Source of the DNA: Rudanella lutea DSM 19387
GTDB lineage: Bacteria > Bacteroidota > Bacteroidia > Cytophagales > Spirosomataceae
DNA: 64,000 nt
Direction of reading: 5' to 3'
Assembly: GCF_000383955.1 (NCBI RefSeq)
Contig: NZ_KB913013.1
Span: forward strand, 167,694-231,693
Every line of letters begins with the position of its first letter. Within the stretch, counting starts at the first letter, position 1. This document shows positions 8,854 to 18,700 of this stretch, piece after piece. The position numbers were made by a program, and so were the translations under genes. A model generated the notes under the pieces. The model saw only the letters and a list, made by a program, of their open reading frames with translations. It was not told the origin of the DNA and did not search any database.

Positions 8854-10296
8854 ATGCTGCAGTTACTCAGAAAAGTAGATTACATGCGGATTGTGGTGGG
8901 CATCTGCATGGTGGTTGACGGATACCCGCTGATCTTTTTTTTGAAAGAAACTATGGGGCTGGCTCCCGGTAGTTCGGCCTTTACGGCTGGCTTTCTGGCC
9001 CTGGGGTTTGTCCTGATGGTGCCTTTCTCCATTTTCCGGAAGCTCTACAAACCCAACCTGCTGGCTTTCTACATGGCCATCGCCTGCCTGTTGCTGATGG
9101 TCTTCTACATGATTTATTTCGTTGGAGAGCCCGGTTTCAGTGCGCTGGGGACAGATAGTATGTACTTTCTGTTCGCGTTTATTTTCCTGTTTCTGGTGGT
9201 TTGTGTGCCCAACGATATTATCGAAGTGGCCGTGCCGGTCATTGTCGTTTTTACACTGGTGTCAAATCTGGGGCTGATTTACGCCATGATTACCGACCCA
9301 ACCTGGGCTCTCGGTCAGCGGGCAGCTATCAATTTTGGTACAGCGGGCGAAGCAGGCGAACGGTCGGGTAACCCGCACGTATTTGCCCGAAACGCCCTGT
9401 TGGGGGTGGTTGCTTGTGGCGTATGGGCGTTTGATGCCCGTACAGGACTGCTGTTTCGGATTTTTGCCTTGTTTACGGGGGCTGTGAGTGCGGCTATTCT
9501 GGTCATGACCCAAACGCGCTCGAGTATTGTGGCTCTGGTGCTGGTGATTGCCCTGTTTATGTTCTACAATGTCCGTCCGGCACAGATCAAAACAGCTGTT
9601 CGGGGCCTTTTCAAGCCATTACCACTTATCACGATCGGTATTTTTATCGTGGGATTAATGGCGTTCCTCCAACGATACAATGACATTTACAACCTGCTGT
9701 ACGGGTATGTCATGGGCTTTATCGAGCGGAATACCGAAAATATCCTGGCTCTGCTTGGGTTGAAAACAAAGGCGGGCTACGCGGCCAGTTTCGATGCCTC
9801 ATCGGCAAACCGGACCGTCAGCACGGGCTTTCTGGGCAACGTGTTAATTGGTCACATGGAGATGCTGGTTTTCGGAAACGGATACAAATTTCTGTACCTG
9901 GACATCCCTGTACTCGAAGCCTGGATCAATCATGGAATCGCCGGATTGGTGCTGTTTGGTGGGCTAAACCTGCTCATTTTTTACAACTGCCTCCAGGCCA
10001 TGCGCACCAACCCTAACCCGCTCACTACCTGTCTGGCCTATTTTTACATGCTTATCTTCGTCCAGATGTTTACCAATGGTCGACCCAACGAGATCTCGTT
10101 CTGGCACCCGCTGGCGTTGATGATCCGGTTTGTGGGGGTCGAGCATTTGTTCCCTATCCGACTCTGGACGAACCCACCGGCGTACGATTACGATGGGTAT
10201 GCGGTCCCTAACCCGGCCGGTCCCAGCGCTGTCCACGCCTTGTCGGCCGAAACCGACGTCGTCTCAGAACCATCGGCATCCGAAACGGCCGCATGA
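8854..10296 (+). CDS. O-antigen polymerase/ligase-like membrane protein (Wzy/WaaL type)
   Basis: 480 residues with roughly twelve hydrophobic segments and a longer extracytoplasmic loop around residues 280-340, the shape of Wzy polymerases and WaaL/O-antigen ligases. FARNALLGVVACGVW and VMTQTRSSIVALVLV resemble the conserved TxSR(S/G) region of that superfamily. The C-terminal 50 residues are polar and Ala/Pro-rich, probably cytoplasmic. As the only polymerase-like gene in the cluster it is the best candidate for joining repeat units. Polymerase and ligase cannot be told apart from sequence. Confidence 0.75.
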   Translation: MLQLLRKVDYMRIVVGICMVVDGYPLIFFLKETMGLAPGSSAFTAGFLALGFVLMVPFSIFRKLYKPNLLAFYMAIACLLLMVFYMIYFVGEPGFSALGTDSMYFLFAFIFLFLVVCVPNDIIEVAVPVIVVFTLVSNLGLIYAMITDPTWALGQRAAINFGTAGEAGERSGNPHVFARNALLGVVACGVWAFDARTGLLFRIFALFTGAVSAAILVMTQTRSSIVALVLVIALFMFYNVRPAQIKTAVRGLFKPLPLITIGIFIVGLMAFLQRYNDIYNLLYGYVMGFIERNTENILALLGLKTKAGYAASFDASSANRTVSTGFLGNVLIGHMEMLVFGNGYKFLYLDIPVLEAWINHGIAGLVLFGGLNLLIFYNCLQAMRTNPNPLTTCLAYFYMLIFVQMFTNGRPNEISFWHPLALMIRFVGVEHLFPIRLWTNPPAYDYDGYAVPNPAGPSAVHALSAETDVVSEPSASETAA

Positions 10297-11453
10297 AAGT
10301 TCTGATTGTTCACAACATTCTTTGGGCTCATTATAAAGCCGCTGTATTTCAGGCGCTCCATGCGCGGTCGGCCTCAGCCAATGTCCAGATAAAGGTCTTA
10401 CAGATTGCCCGAAACGAACGGTCGCGGGCGGGGTGGGAGACCACGGCTGCCCATGCGCCCGTGTATCGGTACGACTACGAACTGCTATTTGACCGGTTTG
10501 TGGAAGAGGTGTCGGTTGGTGAACGTACCCGGGCGTTGCTGAGCCGGATGCGGCAGTTTCGGCCCGATGTGCTGTATCTCACGGGCTACTACGATCCGGC
10601 CCAGCTGGCGCTGCTGGCCTATGCCAAACTGACGGGTGTACCCGTGGTGATGCAAATGGAAAGTACGGCTGCCGACCATGGGCGGGGTGGACCTAAAGAA
10701 GCCCTGAAACGAGCCATTCTGCGGCTTTGCGATGGCTTTTTCTGCTTTGGTTCCCTGCAGGCCGAGTACCTCATGCAACTCGGGGTAACCGCCCGTAAAA
10801 TTCTGCTCCGTAAAACTGCCGTTGACAACGATGTTCTTCTGCGCGTGTTCAACGAGATTTGCCCCAACCGCTCCGCTAAGTTGACGCAGATGGGCTTGCC
10901 CTCCCGAAACTTTGTCTTTGTGGGGAGGCTCATTGAGCCTAAAAACCTGCCGGCCCTCCTTAATGCGTTTGCTCAGGCCCGCCGACAAGTAGACGATCGT
11001 AGCTGGGGGCTTGTTTTTCTGGGCGACGGGCCGCTTCAAGCTGCTCTGGAACAACAAGCCCAGAACCTCGGGATTACCGGACAGGTGCGGTTTTTGCCCG
11101 CAGCGCCCTGGTACGAGGTGCCCCAAACGCTTGCCCTGGCCGATGTGCTGGTGTTGCCCAGTCGCTCCGAACCATGGGGACTGGTTGTCAACGAAGCCAT
11201 GGTTTGTGGTATGCCCGTGCTGGTGTCGAATCGGTGCGGCTGTGTGGGTGATCTGGTGCGAGATGGGGAGAATGGGTTCTTGTTCGACCCCGATCAGTCC
11301 GATCAGCTCACCGGACTGATGGTGAAACTCATGCAGCTATCCGATGCTGATCGGGCCCGGATGGGGGCGATCTCCGAAGAGATGATTAAGCCCTGGTCGG
11401 TCGGGGCGGTGGCCGACGAGATGCTGGCCGGATTTTTAAGACTTGGTCATTGA
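10293..11453 (+). CDS. Glycosyltransferase family 4
   Basis: 386 residues, starting at an ATGA overlap with the Wzy/WaaL-like gene. Donor half: FVFVGRLIEPKNLPALLNAF, VFLGDGPLQAAL, ADVLVLPSRSEPWGLVVNEA (EX7E) and GENGFLFDPD. The acceptor half has a loose first strand (KVLIVHNILWAHYK) and a putative membrane-facing basic helix. It is immediately followed, without a gap, by a second GT4 gene, so the two are surely co-translated. Sugar specificity unknown. Confidence 0.9.
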   Translation: MKVLIVHNILWAHYKAAVFQALHARSASANVQIKVLQIARNERSRAGWETTAAHAPVYRYDYELLFDRFVEEVSVGERTRALLSRMRQFRPDVLYLTGYYDPAQLALLAYAKLTGVPVVMQMESTAADHGRGGPKEALKRAILRLCDGFFCFGSLQAEYLMQLGVTARKILLRKTAVDNDVLLRVFNEICPNRSAKLTQMGLPSRNFVFVGRLIEPKNLPALLNAFAQARRQVDDRSWGLVFLGDGPLQAALEQQAQNLGITGQVRFLPAAPWYEVPQTLALADVLVLPSRSEPWGLVVNEAMVCGMPVLVSNRCGCVGDLVRDGENGFLFDPDQSDQLTGLMVKLMQLSDADRARMGAISEEMIKPWSVGAVADEMLAGFLRLGH

Positions 11454-12605
11454 ATGAAAATAGCCCATATCTGTGCGTATTCGTGGGAGATCGGTGGTCC
11501 CCCGAAGGTAATCTACGATCATACCGAGGTCGCTTTAGCCGAGGGGCATCAGGTCGATATTCTGAGTCCTTACTCTGAGGGGGAAACCCCGTATCCGGTG
11601 CCGGAAGGGGGGCGGCTGGTGCGGTTTAAGCGAACCGCACCTATTAGCCGTGTGTTTCGTGAATTTTCGTGGCCCTTGTTTAGCTACCTGCGGGCCCACA
11701 TCCGCGAGTACGATGTGGTGCATTGCCACGGACTCTGGCACTGGGGCGCACTGGCCCCGTTTATGATCGACAGCCCCGGCGTTGTCAAAGTGGTTACGGT
11801 ACACGGCGTACTCGACCGCTGGGCTTACGCACAAAGCCGCTGGAAAAAGCAGCTGGTGGATACCCTCGCCCAGAAACGATTCCTGCAACAGGCCGACTTA
11901 ATTCACGTCATTACCGAGGAAGAACGTGAGGATGTACACCAATATCTCGGTATTGCTCACCCAAATATCGTGCTGATTCCCAATGGGGTTAAGGTCAGAG
12001 ACTTTGCCGAAATGCCTGCTAAGGATACATTTCGTCATGAATTTAACATTAAAAAAGAGCAGAAAATCGTTTTGTTTATGAGTCGGCTTAACGCCAAGAA
12101 AGGCCTCGACATATTGTTGCCGGCTTTCAGGCAGTACGCCCAACAGAACGACGATGCGGTGCTGGTACTCGCCGGACCCGACGATGGGTACGCACAAACG
12201 GCCCGGCAGTTTATCGGGCAATATGGGCTCGACGACCGAATCCGAATGGTGGGCATGATTAAGGGAGATCTGAAAAAAGCCGCCCTTGCCGATGCCACCC
12301 TGTTTACCCTGCCGTCGTATTCTGAAGGGTTTTCAATGGCCTGTTTGGAAGCAATGGCTGCGGGTACGCCGAGCTTACTCTCTGACCGCGTGGGCTTTGG
12401 CGAGGCCATTCGGGAATACGATGCGGCCCAGTTAATCGAATTAACGCCGGAAGGGGTATTGTCGGGGCTGCGCGTGCTTTTATCAGATGAGTCGCGCCGG
12501 GACACGGTACGGCAAAACGCCCGCCGGTTAGTGACTGAGAAGTACGACATCGACCGGCTCTCCCGTCAGCTTTTAAATGAGTACGCTGCCCTGTGTGGGC
12601 GGTAG
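11454..12605 (+). CDS. Glycosyltransferase family 4
   Basis: 383 residues; its ATG directly abuts the preceding TGA. N-terminal loop EIGGPPKVIYDH binds acceptor or donor phosphate; HCHGLWHWGAL and VVTVHGVLDRW are typical of this GT4 branch. Donor half: IVLFMSRLNAKKGLDILLPA, VLAGPDDGY and YSEGFSMACLEAMAAG with EX7E. Last gene of the glycan run; about 80 bases separate it from the efflux operon. Confidence 0.9.
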   Translation: MKIAHICAYSWEIGGPPKVIYDHTEVALAEGHQVDILSPYSEGETPYPVPEGGRLVRFKRTAPISRVFREFSWPLFSYLRAHIREYDVVHCHGLWHWGALAPFMIDSPGVVKVVTVHGVLDRWAYAQSRWKKQLVDTLAQKRFLQQADLIHVITEEEREDVHQYLGIAHPNIVLIPNGVKVRDFAEMPAKDTFRHEFNIKKEQKIVLFMSRLNAKKGLDILLPAFRQYAQQNDDAVLVLAGPDDGYAQTARQFIGQYGLDDRIRMVGMIKGDLKKAALADATLFTLPSYSEGFSMACLEAMAAGTPSLLSDRVGFGEAIREYDAAQLIELTPEGVLSGLRVLLSDESRRDTVRQNARRLVTEKYDIDRLSRQLLNEYAALCGR

Positions 12606-12685
12606 CAAGAATAGGTAACCGGCCGACCAACATTTGTGCAGGCTGGTAGTTGTTTATAAAAGGATACGTTATTTTCTGTAGCTCT

Positions 12686-13873
12686 GTGAAACGCTGGATA
12701 GCTATTGGTCTTGTTGTGTTAATTGTCGGCGGAGTCGTCGCGTACAATAAGTTTGGAAAGTCGAAGAAAGAAGACCCGGCAGCCGCATCGGCCGGGGGAG
12801 GTGGTCGTGGCCCGGGTGGCCCCGGCGGTGGTGGCCCAGGTGGTCCCGGCGGCCCAGGTGGTGGTAACCGGCCCACCAGCGTCACCGGCTTTGTGGTGGT
12901 TTCGCAGGCGTTGAAAGAAGAGGTAGTAGCCAGCGGATCGTTGTTGGCCGCCGAACAGATTGATATTTACCCCGAAGTAGCGGGCCGAATCACGCAGTTG
13001 TCGATTCGGGAGGGTCAGCCCGTCTCGCAGGGCAGCCTGCTGGTAAAATTGTACGATGCCGATTTGCGGGCTCAGCTGCAGCGCCTGTATGTGCAGCAGG
13101 AAAACGCCCAGCGAACCGAAGAGCGGAACAAGCAACTCCTGCAACGGGGTGGAATCAGCCAGCAGGAATACGACATTGTGGTGACCAACCTCAAAAGTGC
13201 TCTCGCCGACATTGAACTTGTAAAAGCTAACCTGCGCCGAACCGAAATTCGGGCTCCGTTTTCGGGCGTGATCGGGCTACGTAATGTAAGCCCCGGCGCC
13301 TACGTGACGCCCCAAACGCTTATTGCCCGGCTCCAGCAAACTAGTTCGCTCAAATTGGATTTCTCGATCCCCGAAAAGTACGGCCCAAGTTTAAAGAATG
13401 GGAGTGGGGTCACCTTTACGGTCGATGGACTCCAGCAGCGTTTTAACGGTACGGTTTACGCTACCGAGCCGTCGGTTGAAGAAGAAACCCGTAACCTGCG
13501 GGTGCGTGCCCGGGTCAACAACAACGGGGCCCGGCTACGGCCTGGTACGTTTGCCAAAGTGACGCTGGCGATTCAGAACGAAAGTGGCCTGGTGGTGCCT
13601 ACGCAGGCCGTAATTCCGCAAACGCGGGGCAAGCAGGTGGTTGTCGTGCGTAACGGCAAAGCCATTTTTCAGGATGTGACCACGGGGATTCGTACAGCCA
13701 GTGCAATTCAGATTCTCTCGGGGCTCAGCCAGGGCGATACGGTTGCCACAACGGGTCTGTTATTTTTAAAACCCGACGGCCCTGTGAAGGTTGCGAAGGT
13801 AGCCGGTCTGCCCAAGGTGCCTCTGAACCCGACAACCGGGGTGCCCGCCACCGATGCTCAAGCCAAACTTTAA
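12686..13873 (+). CDS. RND efflux periplasmic adaptor (membrane fusion protein)
   Basis: About 395 residues. One N-terminal membrane anchor (residues 4-20), then a Gly/Pro-rich linker (37-60), then the usual adaptor order: lipoyl half (IDIYPEVAGRITQLSIREGQ), coiled-coil hairpin (residues about 120-185), second lipoyl half (EIRAPFSGVIGLRNVSPGAY), beta-barrel and membrane-proximal domain ending VATTGLLFLKPDGPV. It would bridge the permease encoded next to a TolC-type channel. No ATG is available before the anchor, so GTG at 12686 is preferred over TTG at 12650. The linker is unusually long and repetitive. Confidence 0.92.
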   Translation: MKRWIAIGLVVLIVGGVVAYNKFGKSKKEDPAAASAGGGGRGPGGPGGGGPGGPGGPGGGNRPTSVTGFVVVSQALKEEVVASGSLLAAEQIDIYPEVAGRITQLSIREGQPVSQGSLLVKLYDADLRAQLQRLYVQQENAQRTEERNKQLLQRGGISQQEYDIVVTNLKSALADIELVKANLRRTEIRAPFSGVIGLRNVSPGAYVTPQTLIARLQQTSSLKLDFSIPEKYGPSLKNGSGVTFTVDGLQQRFNGTVYATEPSVEEETRNLRVRARVNNNGARLRPGTFAKVTLAIQNESGLVVPTQAVIPQTRGKQVVVVRNGKAIFQDVTTGIRTASAIQILSGLSQGDTVATTGLLFLKPDGPVKVAKVAGLPKVPLNPTTGVPATDAQAKL

Positions 13874-13923
13874 TCTCATGAAGTGGCATCCCAACAGCCG
13901 TCACGATCGATAAAACACACGTT

Positions 13924-16900
13924 ATGAGTCTTTCTTCGCTTTCGCTAAATCGGCCCGTGTTCGCGATGGTTATGTCCATCGTGATCGTGTTGTTTGGCCT
14001 GATCGGTTACCGGTTTCTGGGCGTGCGGGAGTACCCGGCCATCGACCCGCCCGTAATCACGGTGCGCACCAATTATACCGGGGCTAACCCCGAAATCATC
14101 GAGTCGCAGATTACCGAGCCCATCGAAAAATCGCTCAATAGCATTGAGGGTATTCGGACGATCTCGTCGAATAGTGCACTCGGTGCCAGTACCATCACGG
14201 TCGAGTTTGACCTCAACGCGGATCTGGAACGGGCGGCCAACGACGTGCGCGACAAAGTGGCACAGGCTCAGCGGCAGCTTCCGCAGGATATTGACGCACC
14301 ACCGGTAGTCACCAAAGCCGATGCCAACTCCGACCCCATCGTGTTTATGCCGGTCCAGAGTTCGACGCGCAACATCATGCAGCTCTCCGACTACGCCGAA
14401 AACGTGTTGCAGGAGCGTCTGCAAACGATTCCCGGTGTGAGTCAGGTAAACATCTACGGTCTGAAGCGCTTTGCTATGCGGTTGTGGATCGACCCGATCA
14501 AACTGGCTGCGTACCGCCTGACTGTACAGGATATTCAACAAGCGCTCACCCGCCAGAATGTAGAGCTACCCGGTGGTAAAATCTACGGAAACAACACGGA
14601 GTTGACGGTGAAATCGGTGGGCCGACTGACCACTGAGCAGGACTTCAACGACCTCATCGTGCAGCAGACCGCAGGCCAGATTGTTCGGTTTAAAGACATT
14701 GGCTACGCGGTGCTGGGCCCCGAAAACGAAGAAACCCAGTCGAAGCAGAACGGTCGGCAGGGGGTTATTCTGGTGTTGATTCCACAACCGGGCGCCAACT
14801 ACGTCGAGATCGCCGACGAGTTTTATAAACGATTCGAAGACCTCAAAAAAGAGCTGCCACCCGATATTGAAGTGAATGTCGGCATCGACCGGAGTACATT
14901 TATCCGGAAAGCTATTCTGGAGGTGCAGGAAACCCTGATCATCTCCTTTATTCTGGTTGTACTGGTTATTTATTTCTTTTTCCGCGACTGGCTGATCGCC
15001 TTCCGGCCCCTGATCGACATCCCGGTATCGTTGATTGGCGCATTCTTTATCATGTATGTCGCTGACTTCAGTATCAATGTGTTAACACTGTTAGGTATTG
15101 TATTGGCAACGGGCCTGGTGGTCGACGACGGGATTGTGGTTACGGAGAATATCTTTAAAAAAGTAGAGCAGGGGATGGACCCCAAACGGGCCGCCCGAGA
15201 AGGTTCTGATGAGATTTTCTTCGCTGTTATTGCTACGTCCATTACGCTCGCTGTGGTGTTTCTGCCCATCATTTTCCTCGAAGGGTTTGTGGGTCGTCTG
15301 TTCCGGGAGTTCGGGATTGTGGTGGCGGGTGCCGTAATTATTTCAGCCTTTGTATCGCTTACGCTGACCCCGGTATTGAGCGTGAAGCTCACGAGCAAAG
15401 ACCACGGCAAGGGGAGCTGGTTCTACAAAAAGACCGAGCCCTTTTTCCAGTGGCTCGACCGGAGTTACCGAAGCTCGCTCGAAGCGTTCATGCGTGCACG
15501 GGCCTGGTCATTGGTAATGATTGCCGCCTGTTTGGCGCTCATTTTCGGAATCGGGACCCTGCTCAAATCAGAACTGGCTCCGCTCGAAGATCGGGGGCGG
15601 CTTCGGATACCCATTACTGCGCCCGAAGGAACAAGCTTTGAGTCTATGGCCACGATTACCGACCGGCTTACGCAGTTTGTGCTCGATTCGGTTCCCGAAA
15701 CGACATTGACCTTTAGCGTTGTTGCGCCGGGCTTCTCAGGCGCGGGGGCCGTCAACAGCGGGTTTGTGTTTGTGAACATGAAAGACCCGCAGGATCGGAA
15801 CAGGTCGCAACAACAGATCGCCGATTACCTGACGGCCAACTTGCGGAATTTCAGCGATGCTCGTATGTTCCCGGTGCAGGAACAGACCATTCAGGTAGGG
15901 CGCGGGGGCGGTCAGCCGGTTCAGTTTGTGTTGCAGAATCTGAACTTTGATAAGCTGCGCGAAAAACTACCCGTTTTCCTTGAAGAAGCACGTAAAGACC
16001 CGACCTTCCAAAATGTCGACGTCGATTTGAAATTCAACAAGCCTGAGCTGAACATTAGTATTGACCGCGAAAAAGCAACGAGTCTGGGCCTGTCGGTACT
16101 CGACGTCTCGAATACCCTGCAATTGGCCCTAAGTAATCGCCGGTTGGCGTACATGCTCATGAATGGTAAACAGTACCAGGTAATTGGGCAGGTAGACCGC
16201 GAAGACCGCGACGAACCCGTGGATTTGGCTTCGTTTTACGTGCGCAACAATACGGGTCAGCTCATTCAGCTTGATAACCTCGTTCGGTTTGAAGAGCGGT
16301 CGAGTCCCCCGCAGGTGTACCATTACAACCGATTCAAGTCCGCAACGGTGTCGGCGGGTCTGGCGCCGGGCAAAACCATCGGCGATGGGGTAGCGGCCAT
16401 GAACGCTATTGCGGCCCGAGTGCTCGACAACACATTCCAGACGGCTCTGTCGGGGGCTTCACGTGATTACGCCGAAAGTTCGTCGAATACCTTGTTTGCG
16501 TTTGGTCTGGCTTTGATTCTGGTCTATCTGATTCTGGCCGCTCAGTTCGATAGTTTTGTCGATCCGTTCATTATCATGATTACCGTACCACTGGCTATCG
16601 CCGGGGCGGTGTTGTCGCTGTGGTTGTTCGGCCAAACGCTGAACATTTTCAGCCAGATCGGTATCATCATGCTCGTGGGTCTTGTGACTAAAAACGGTAT
16701 TTTGATCGTGGAGTTTGCGAACGAGCAGCGGCTAACCGGTAAGAATAAGTTTGAAGCCGCCGTTGAGTCGGCCGCCATGCGTCTCCGGCCCATTCTGATG
16801 ACGACGCTGGTAGCCGCTTTTGGGGCACTGCCTCTGGCGCTGGCGTTGGGTGCGGCCAGCAAAAGCCGGGTTCCGCTTGGTATCGTGATTGTGGGCGGGC

Positions 16901-17088
16901 TCCTGTTTTCGCTTATCCTGACCTTGTATGTGGTACCGGCAATCTATACGTATCTGTCGCGCCGGAAGGATGGAAACCCGCAGGACGGGCATGCCGGACT
17001 GGGTGATGATAACCGCCCCCTCCCACAACCGGATGGCCGCGATACCGGCGACCGAAACCCTGTTGAAGAAGTAGGTACATTCAAGTAG
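13924..17088 (+). CDS. RND efflux permease (AcrB/MexF-like, HAE1 family)
   Basis: 1054 residues, full length for the family (about 1040). TM1 lies at residues 10-28, a large periplasmic loop follows, and the proton-relay Asp pair sits in TM4 (LATGLVVDDGIVVTENIF, near residue 400). The second half repeats the fold (LVYLILAAQFDSFVDPFIIM; LVTKNGILIVEFANEQR). It should export drugs, bile-like compounds or lipids using the proton gradient together with the adaptor 50 bases upstream. No outer-membrane TolC gene is present, so the channel must be encoded elsewhere. The C-terminal tail is polar. Confidence 0.95.
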   Translation: MSLSSLSLNRPVFAMVMSIVIVLFGLIGYRFLGVREYPAIDPPVITVRTNYTGANPEIIESQITEPIEKSLNSIEGIRTISSNSALGASTITVEFDLNADLERAANDVRDKVAQAQRQLPQDIDAPPVVTKADANSDPIVFMPVQSSTRNIMQLSDYAENVLQERLQTIPGVSQVNIYGLKRFAMRLWIDPIKLAAYRLTVQDIQQALTRQNVELPGGKIYGNNTELTVKSVGRLTTEQDFNDLIVQQTAGQIVRFKDIGYAVLGPENEETQSKQNGRQGVILVLIPQPGANYVEIADEFYKRFEDLKKELPPDIEVNVGIDRSTFIRKAILEVQETLIISFILVVLVIYFFFRDWLIAFRPLIDIPVSLIGAFFIMYVADFSINVLTLLGIVLATGLVVDDGIVVTENIFKKVEQGMDPKRAAREGSDEIFFAVIATSITLAVVFLPIIFLEGFVGRLFREFGIVVAGAVIISAFVSLTLTPVLSVKLTSKDHGKGSWFYKKTEPFFQWLDRSYRSSLEAFMRARAWSLVMIAACLALIFGIGTLLKSELAPLEDRGRLRIPITAPEGTSFESMATITDRLTQFVLDSVPETTLTFSVVAPGFSGAGAVNSGFVFVNMKDPQDRNRSQQQIADYLTANLRNFSDARMFPVQEQTIQVGRGGGQPVQFVLQNLNFDKLREKLPVFLEEARKDPTFQNVDVDLKFNKPELNISIDREKATSLGLSVLDVSNTLQLALSNRRLAYMLMNGKQYQVIGQVDREDRDEPVDLASFYVRNNTGQLIQLDNLVRFEERSSPPQVYHYNRFKSATVSAGLAPGKTIGDGVAAMNAIAARVLDNTFQTALSGASRDYAESSSNTLFAFGLALILVYLILAAQFDSFVDPFIIMITVPLAIAGAVLSLWLFGQTLNIFSQIGIIMLVGLVTKNGILIVEFANEQRLTGKNKFEAAVESAAMRLRPILMTTLVAAFGALPLALALGAASKSRVPLGIVIVGGLLFSLILTLYVVPAIYTYLSRRKDGNPQDGHAGLGDDNRPLPQPDGRDTGDRNPVEEVGTFK

Positions 17089-17097
17089 CTTGGAATT

Positions 17098-17143
17098 CAC
17101 ACAAAAAAAGCCCACTGAGCAATCAGTGGGCTTTTTTTGTGTG
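17098..17143. terminator. Bidirectional intrinsic terminator
   Basis: A perfect inverted repeat: the arm CACAC-A7-GCCCACTGA, a GCAA tetraloop, and the complementary arm ending in T7. The A7/T7 flanks give a U-tract on both strands. It lies ten bases after the permease stop codon and eight before the stop of the convergent lipoprotein gene, so it serves both. Confidence 0.93.
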
Positions 17144-17150
17144 AATGAGG

Positions 17151-18455
17151 TTACTGGGCAGCCACCCGCCAGATTCGGTTCCCGGCATCATCGGCAACCA
17201 GAACCGACCCGTCGGGTAGGGTGGTTACACCAACCGGGCGGCCGTACACATCCTTATCATTGGCGATGAATCCGGTCAGAAAATCCTCTGGGTTGCCCGA
17301 TGGTTTGCCGTTGCTGAACGGTACAAACACGACTTTATACCCCGAAAACTCAGCGCGGTTCCAGGAACCATGTTGCCCAATGAAAGCCCCATTGTGGTAT
17401 TTCTGAGGGAACTTGGTTTTGTCGTAAAAAGCCAGCCCAAGCGAAGCCGTATGCGCACCCAGAGCCACGTCAGGCACAATGGTTTTTTTGACTAAATCGG
17501 GACGCTCGCCTTTTCGGCGGGGATCTTCAATCTGATTGTAGTATGCATAAGGCCACCCGTAAAAACCACCTTCTTTCACGCTCGTGAGGTAATCGGGTAC
17601 CAATTCATCGCCCAGTTCATCGCGCTCATTCACGGCTGTGTACAAAGTTTGGCTACCGGGGTACCAGGCCATGCCTACGGGGTTGCGCAGCCCCTCGGCG
17701 TACATGCGCTCACCCGATCCGTCGGGGTTGATTTCCCAGATAGCGGCCCGTTTTACTTCGTGTTCCATCCCGTTTTCGCCCACGTTGCTGCCTGAGCCTA
17801 CGCTCACGTAAATTTTCTTGCCGTCGGGGCTGCCGAGCAGGTTGCGTGTCCAGTGGTTGTTGTAACCACCCGCTGGTAGCTCCTTAATTTTGGTACCGGT
17901 GCCACTCAGGCTGGTTTGCCCGGTTTTGTACGGAAACCGCAGGATGCCGTCGGTATTAGCCACGTAGAAATAGTCGCCCTGGATAAGCATGCCAAAGGGC
18001 TGGTTCAGATTCTCGACAAACGTTTGGCGGAGATCGGGTTTGCCATCTCCATTCGTATCGCGGAGTAAGGTGATCCGGTTGGCGCTTTCGTCGAACCGCT
18101 GTGATTTGTTCTGCCCCGTAACGACGGCGGTGGCCCGTTTGGCCCCTTTTTTCTCGGTATTGGCCTCGGCAACCAGCACATCCCCGTTGGGGGCTACGTA
18201 CATCCAGCGCGGATTAACCAAGTCGCGGGCAAACTCGGTCACGGTGAAGCCGGCGGGCGCTGTTGGTGTCTTGCCTTCGGGCCAGCCAATCACATTACTG
18301 AAACGTTTGTTGGATTCGCCCGGTGCGGGTAGTTCCGGCGTAGCCGGTAGCTGGGCATTGTCGGCATCAGAGGGTTGATTGCCTTTTTCTTTCTGGCCAC
18401 AGGCCATAACCAGTACAGACAGGGAGCCTGCGAGTAAAAAGTGTACGATTCTCAT
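17151..18455 (-). CDS. Lipoprotein, sorbosone dehydrogenase / PQQ-type beta-propeller family
   Basis: 434 residues. The signal peptide ends in a lipobox (LVMAC at about residue 19), so it is a lipoprotein. The rest is a six-blade propeller of the L-sorbosone / glucose dehydrogenase family: FTVTEFARDLVNPRWMYVAP, DGKPDLRQTFVENLNQPFGM, YAEGLRNPVGMAWYP, GAFIGQHGSWNRAEFSGYKV, DGSVLVADDAGNRIWRV. These enzymes oxidise sugars or aldehydes in the periplasm with PQQ; the true substrate is unknown. I chose the ATG just before the signal peptide. Confidence 0.85.
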   Translation of the reverse strand: MRIVHFLLAGSLSVLVMACGQKEKGNQPSDADNAQLPATPELPAPGESNKRFSNVIGWPEGKTPTAPAGFTVTEFARDLVNPRWMYVAPNGDVLVAEANTEKKGAKRATAVVTGQNKSQRFDESANRITLLRDTNGDGKPDLRQTFVENLNQPFGMLIQGDYFYVANTDGILRFPYKTGQTSLSGTGTKIKELPAGGYNNHWTRNLLGSPDGKKIYVSVGSGSNVGENGMEHEVKRAAIWEINPDGSGERMYAEGLRNPVGMAWYPGSQTLYTAVNERDELGDELVPDYLTSVKEGGFYGWPYAYYNQIEDPRRKGERPDLVKKTIVPDVALGAHTASLGLAFYDKTKFPQKYHNGAFIGQHGSWNRAEFSGYKVVFVPFSNGKPSGNPEDFLTGFIANDKDVYGRPVGVTTLPDGSVLVADDAGNRIWRVAAQ

Positions 18456-18700
18456 TTTGTTGAGTAAACAGTTTGTGTATCTAACTCCGCTCGTCTCGCT
18501 TTGGTTACTCCGCACGGGGTTAAAAAGGTAAGCAGGTGGCAAATAGCCCTGTTTGGCAAGATTCCAGATGTAGTAAGTGGCCGTACTGAAATGATCCGTT
18601 TACCCGTTTTTCAATCTAAAAAAATCTTCTGATCCAGGCAGAGGCCGGTGCCAAAAAACCGGGTATCTTGTGTGTCAATTTCCCTAAACAGTAAAACCGA

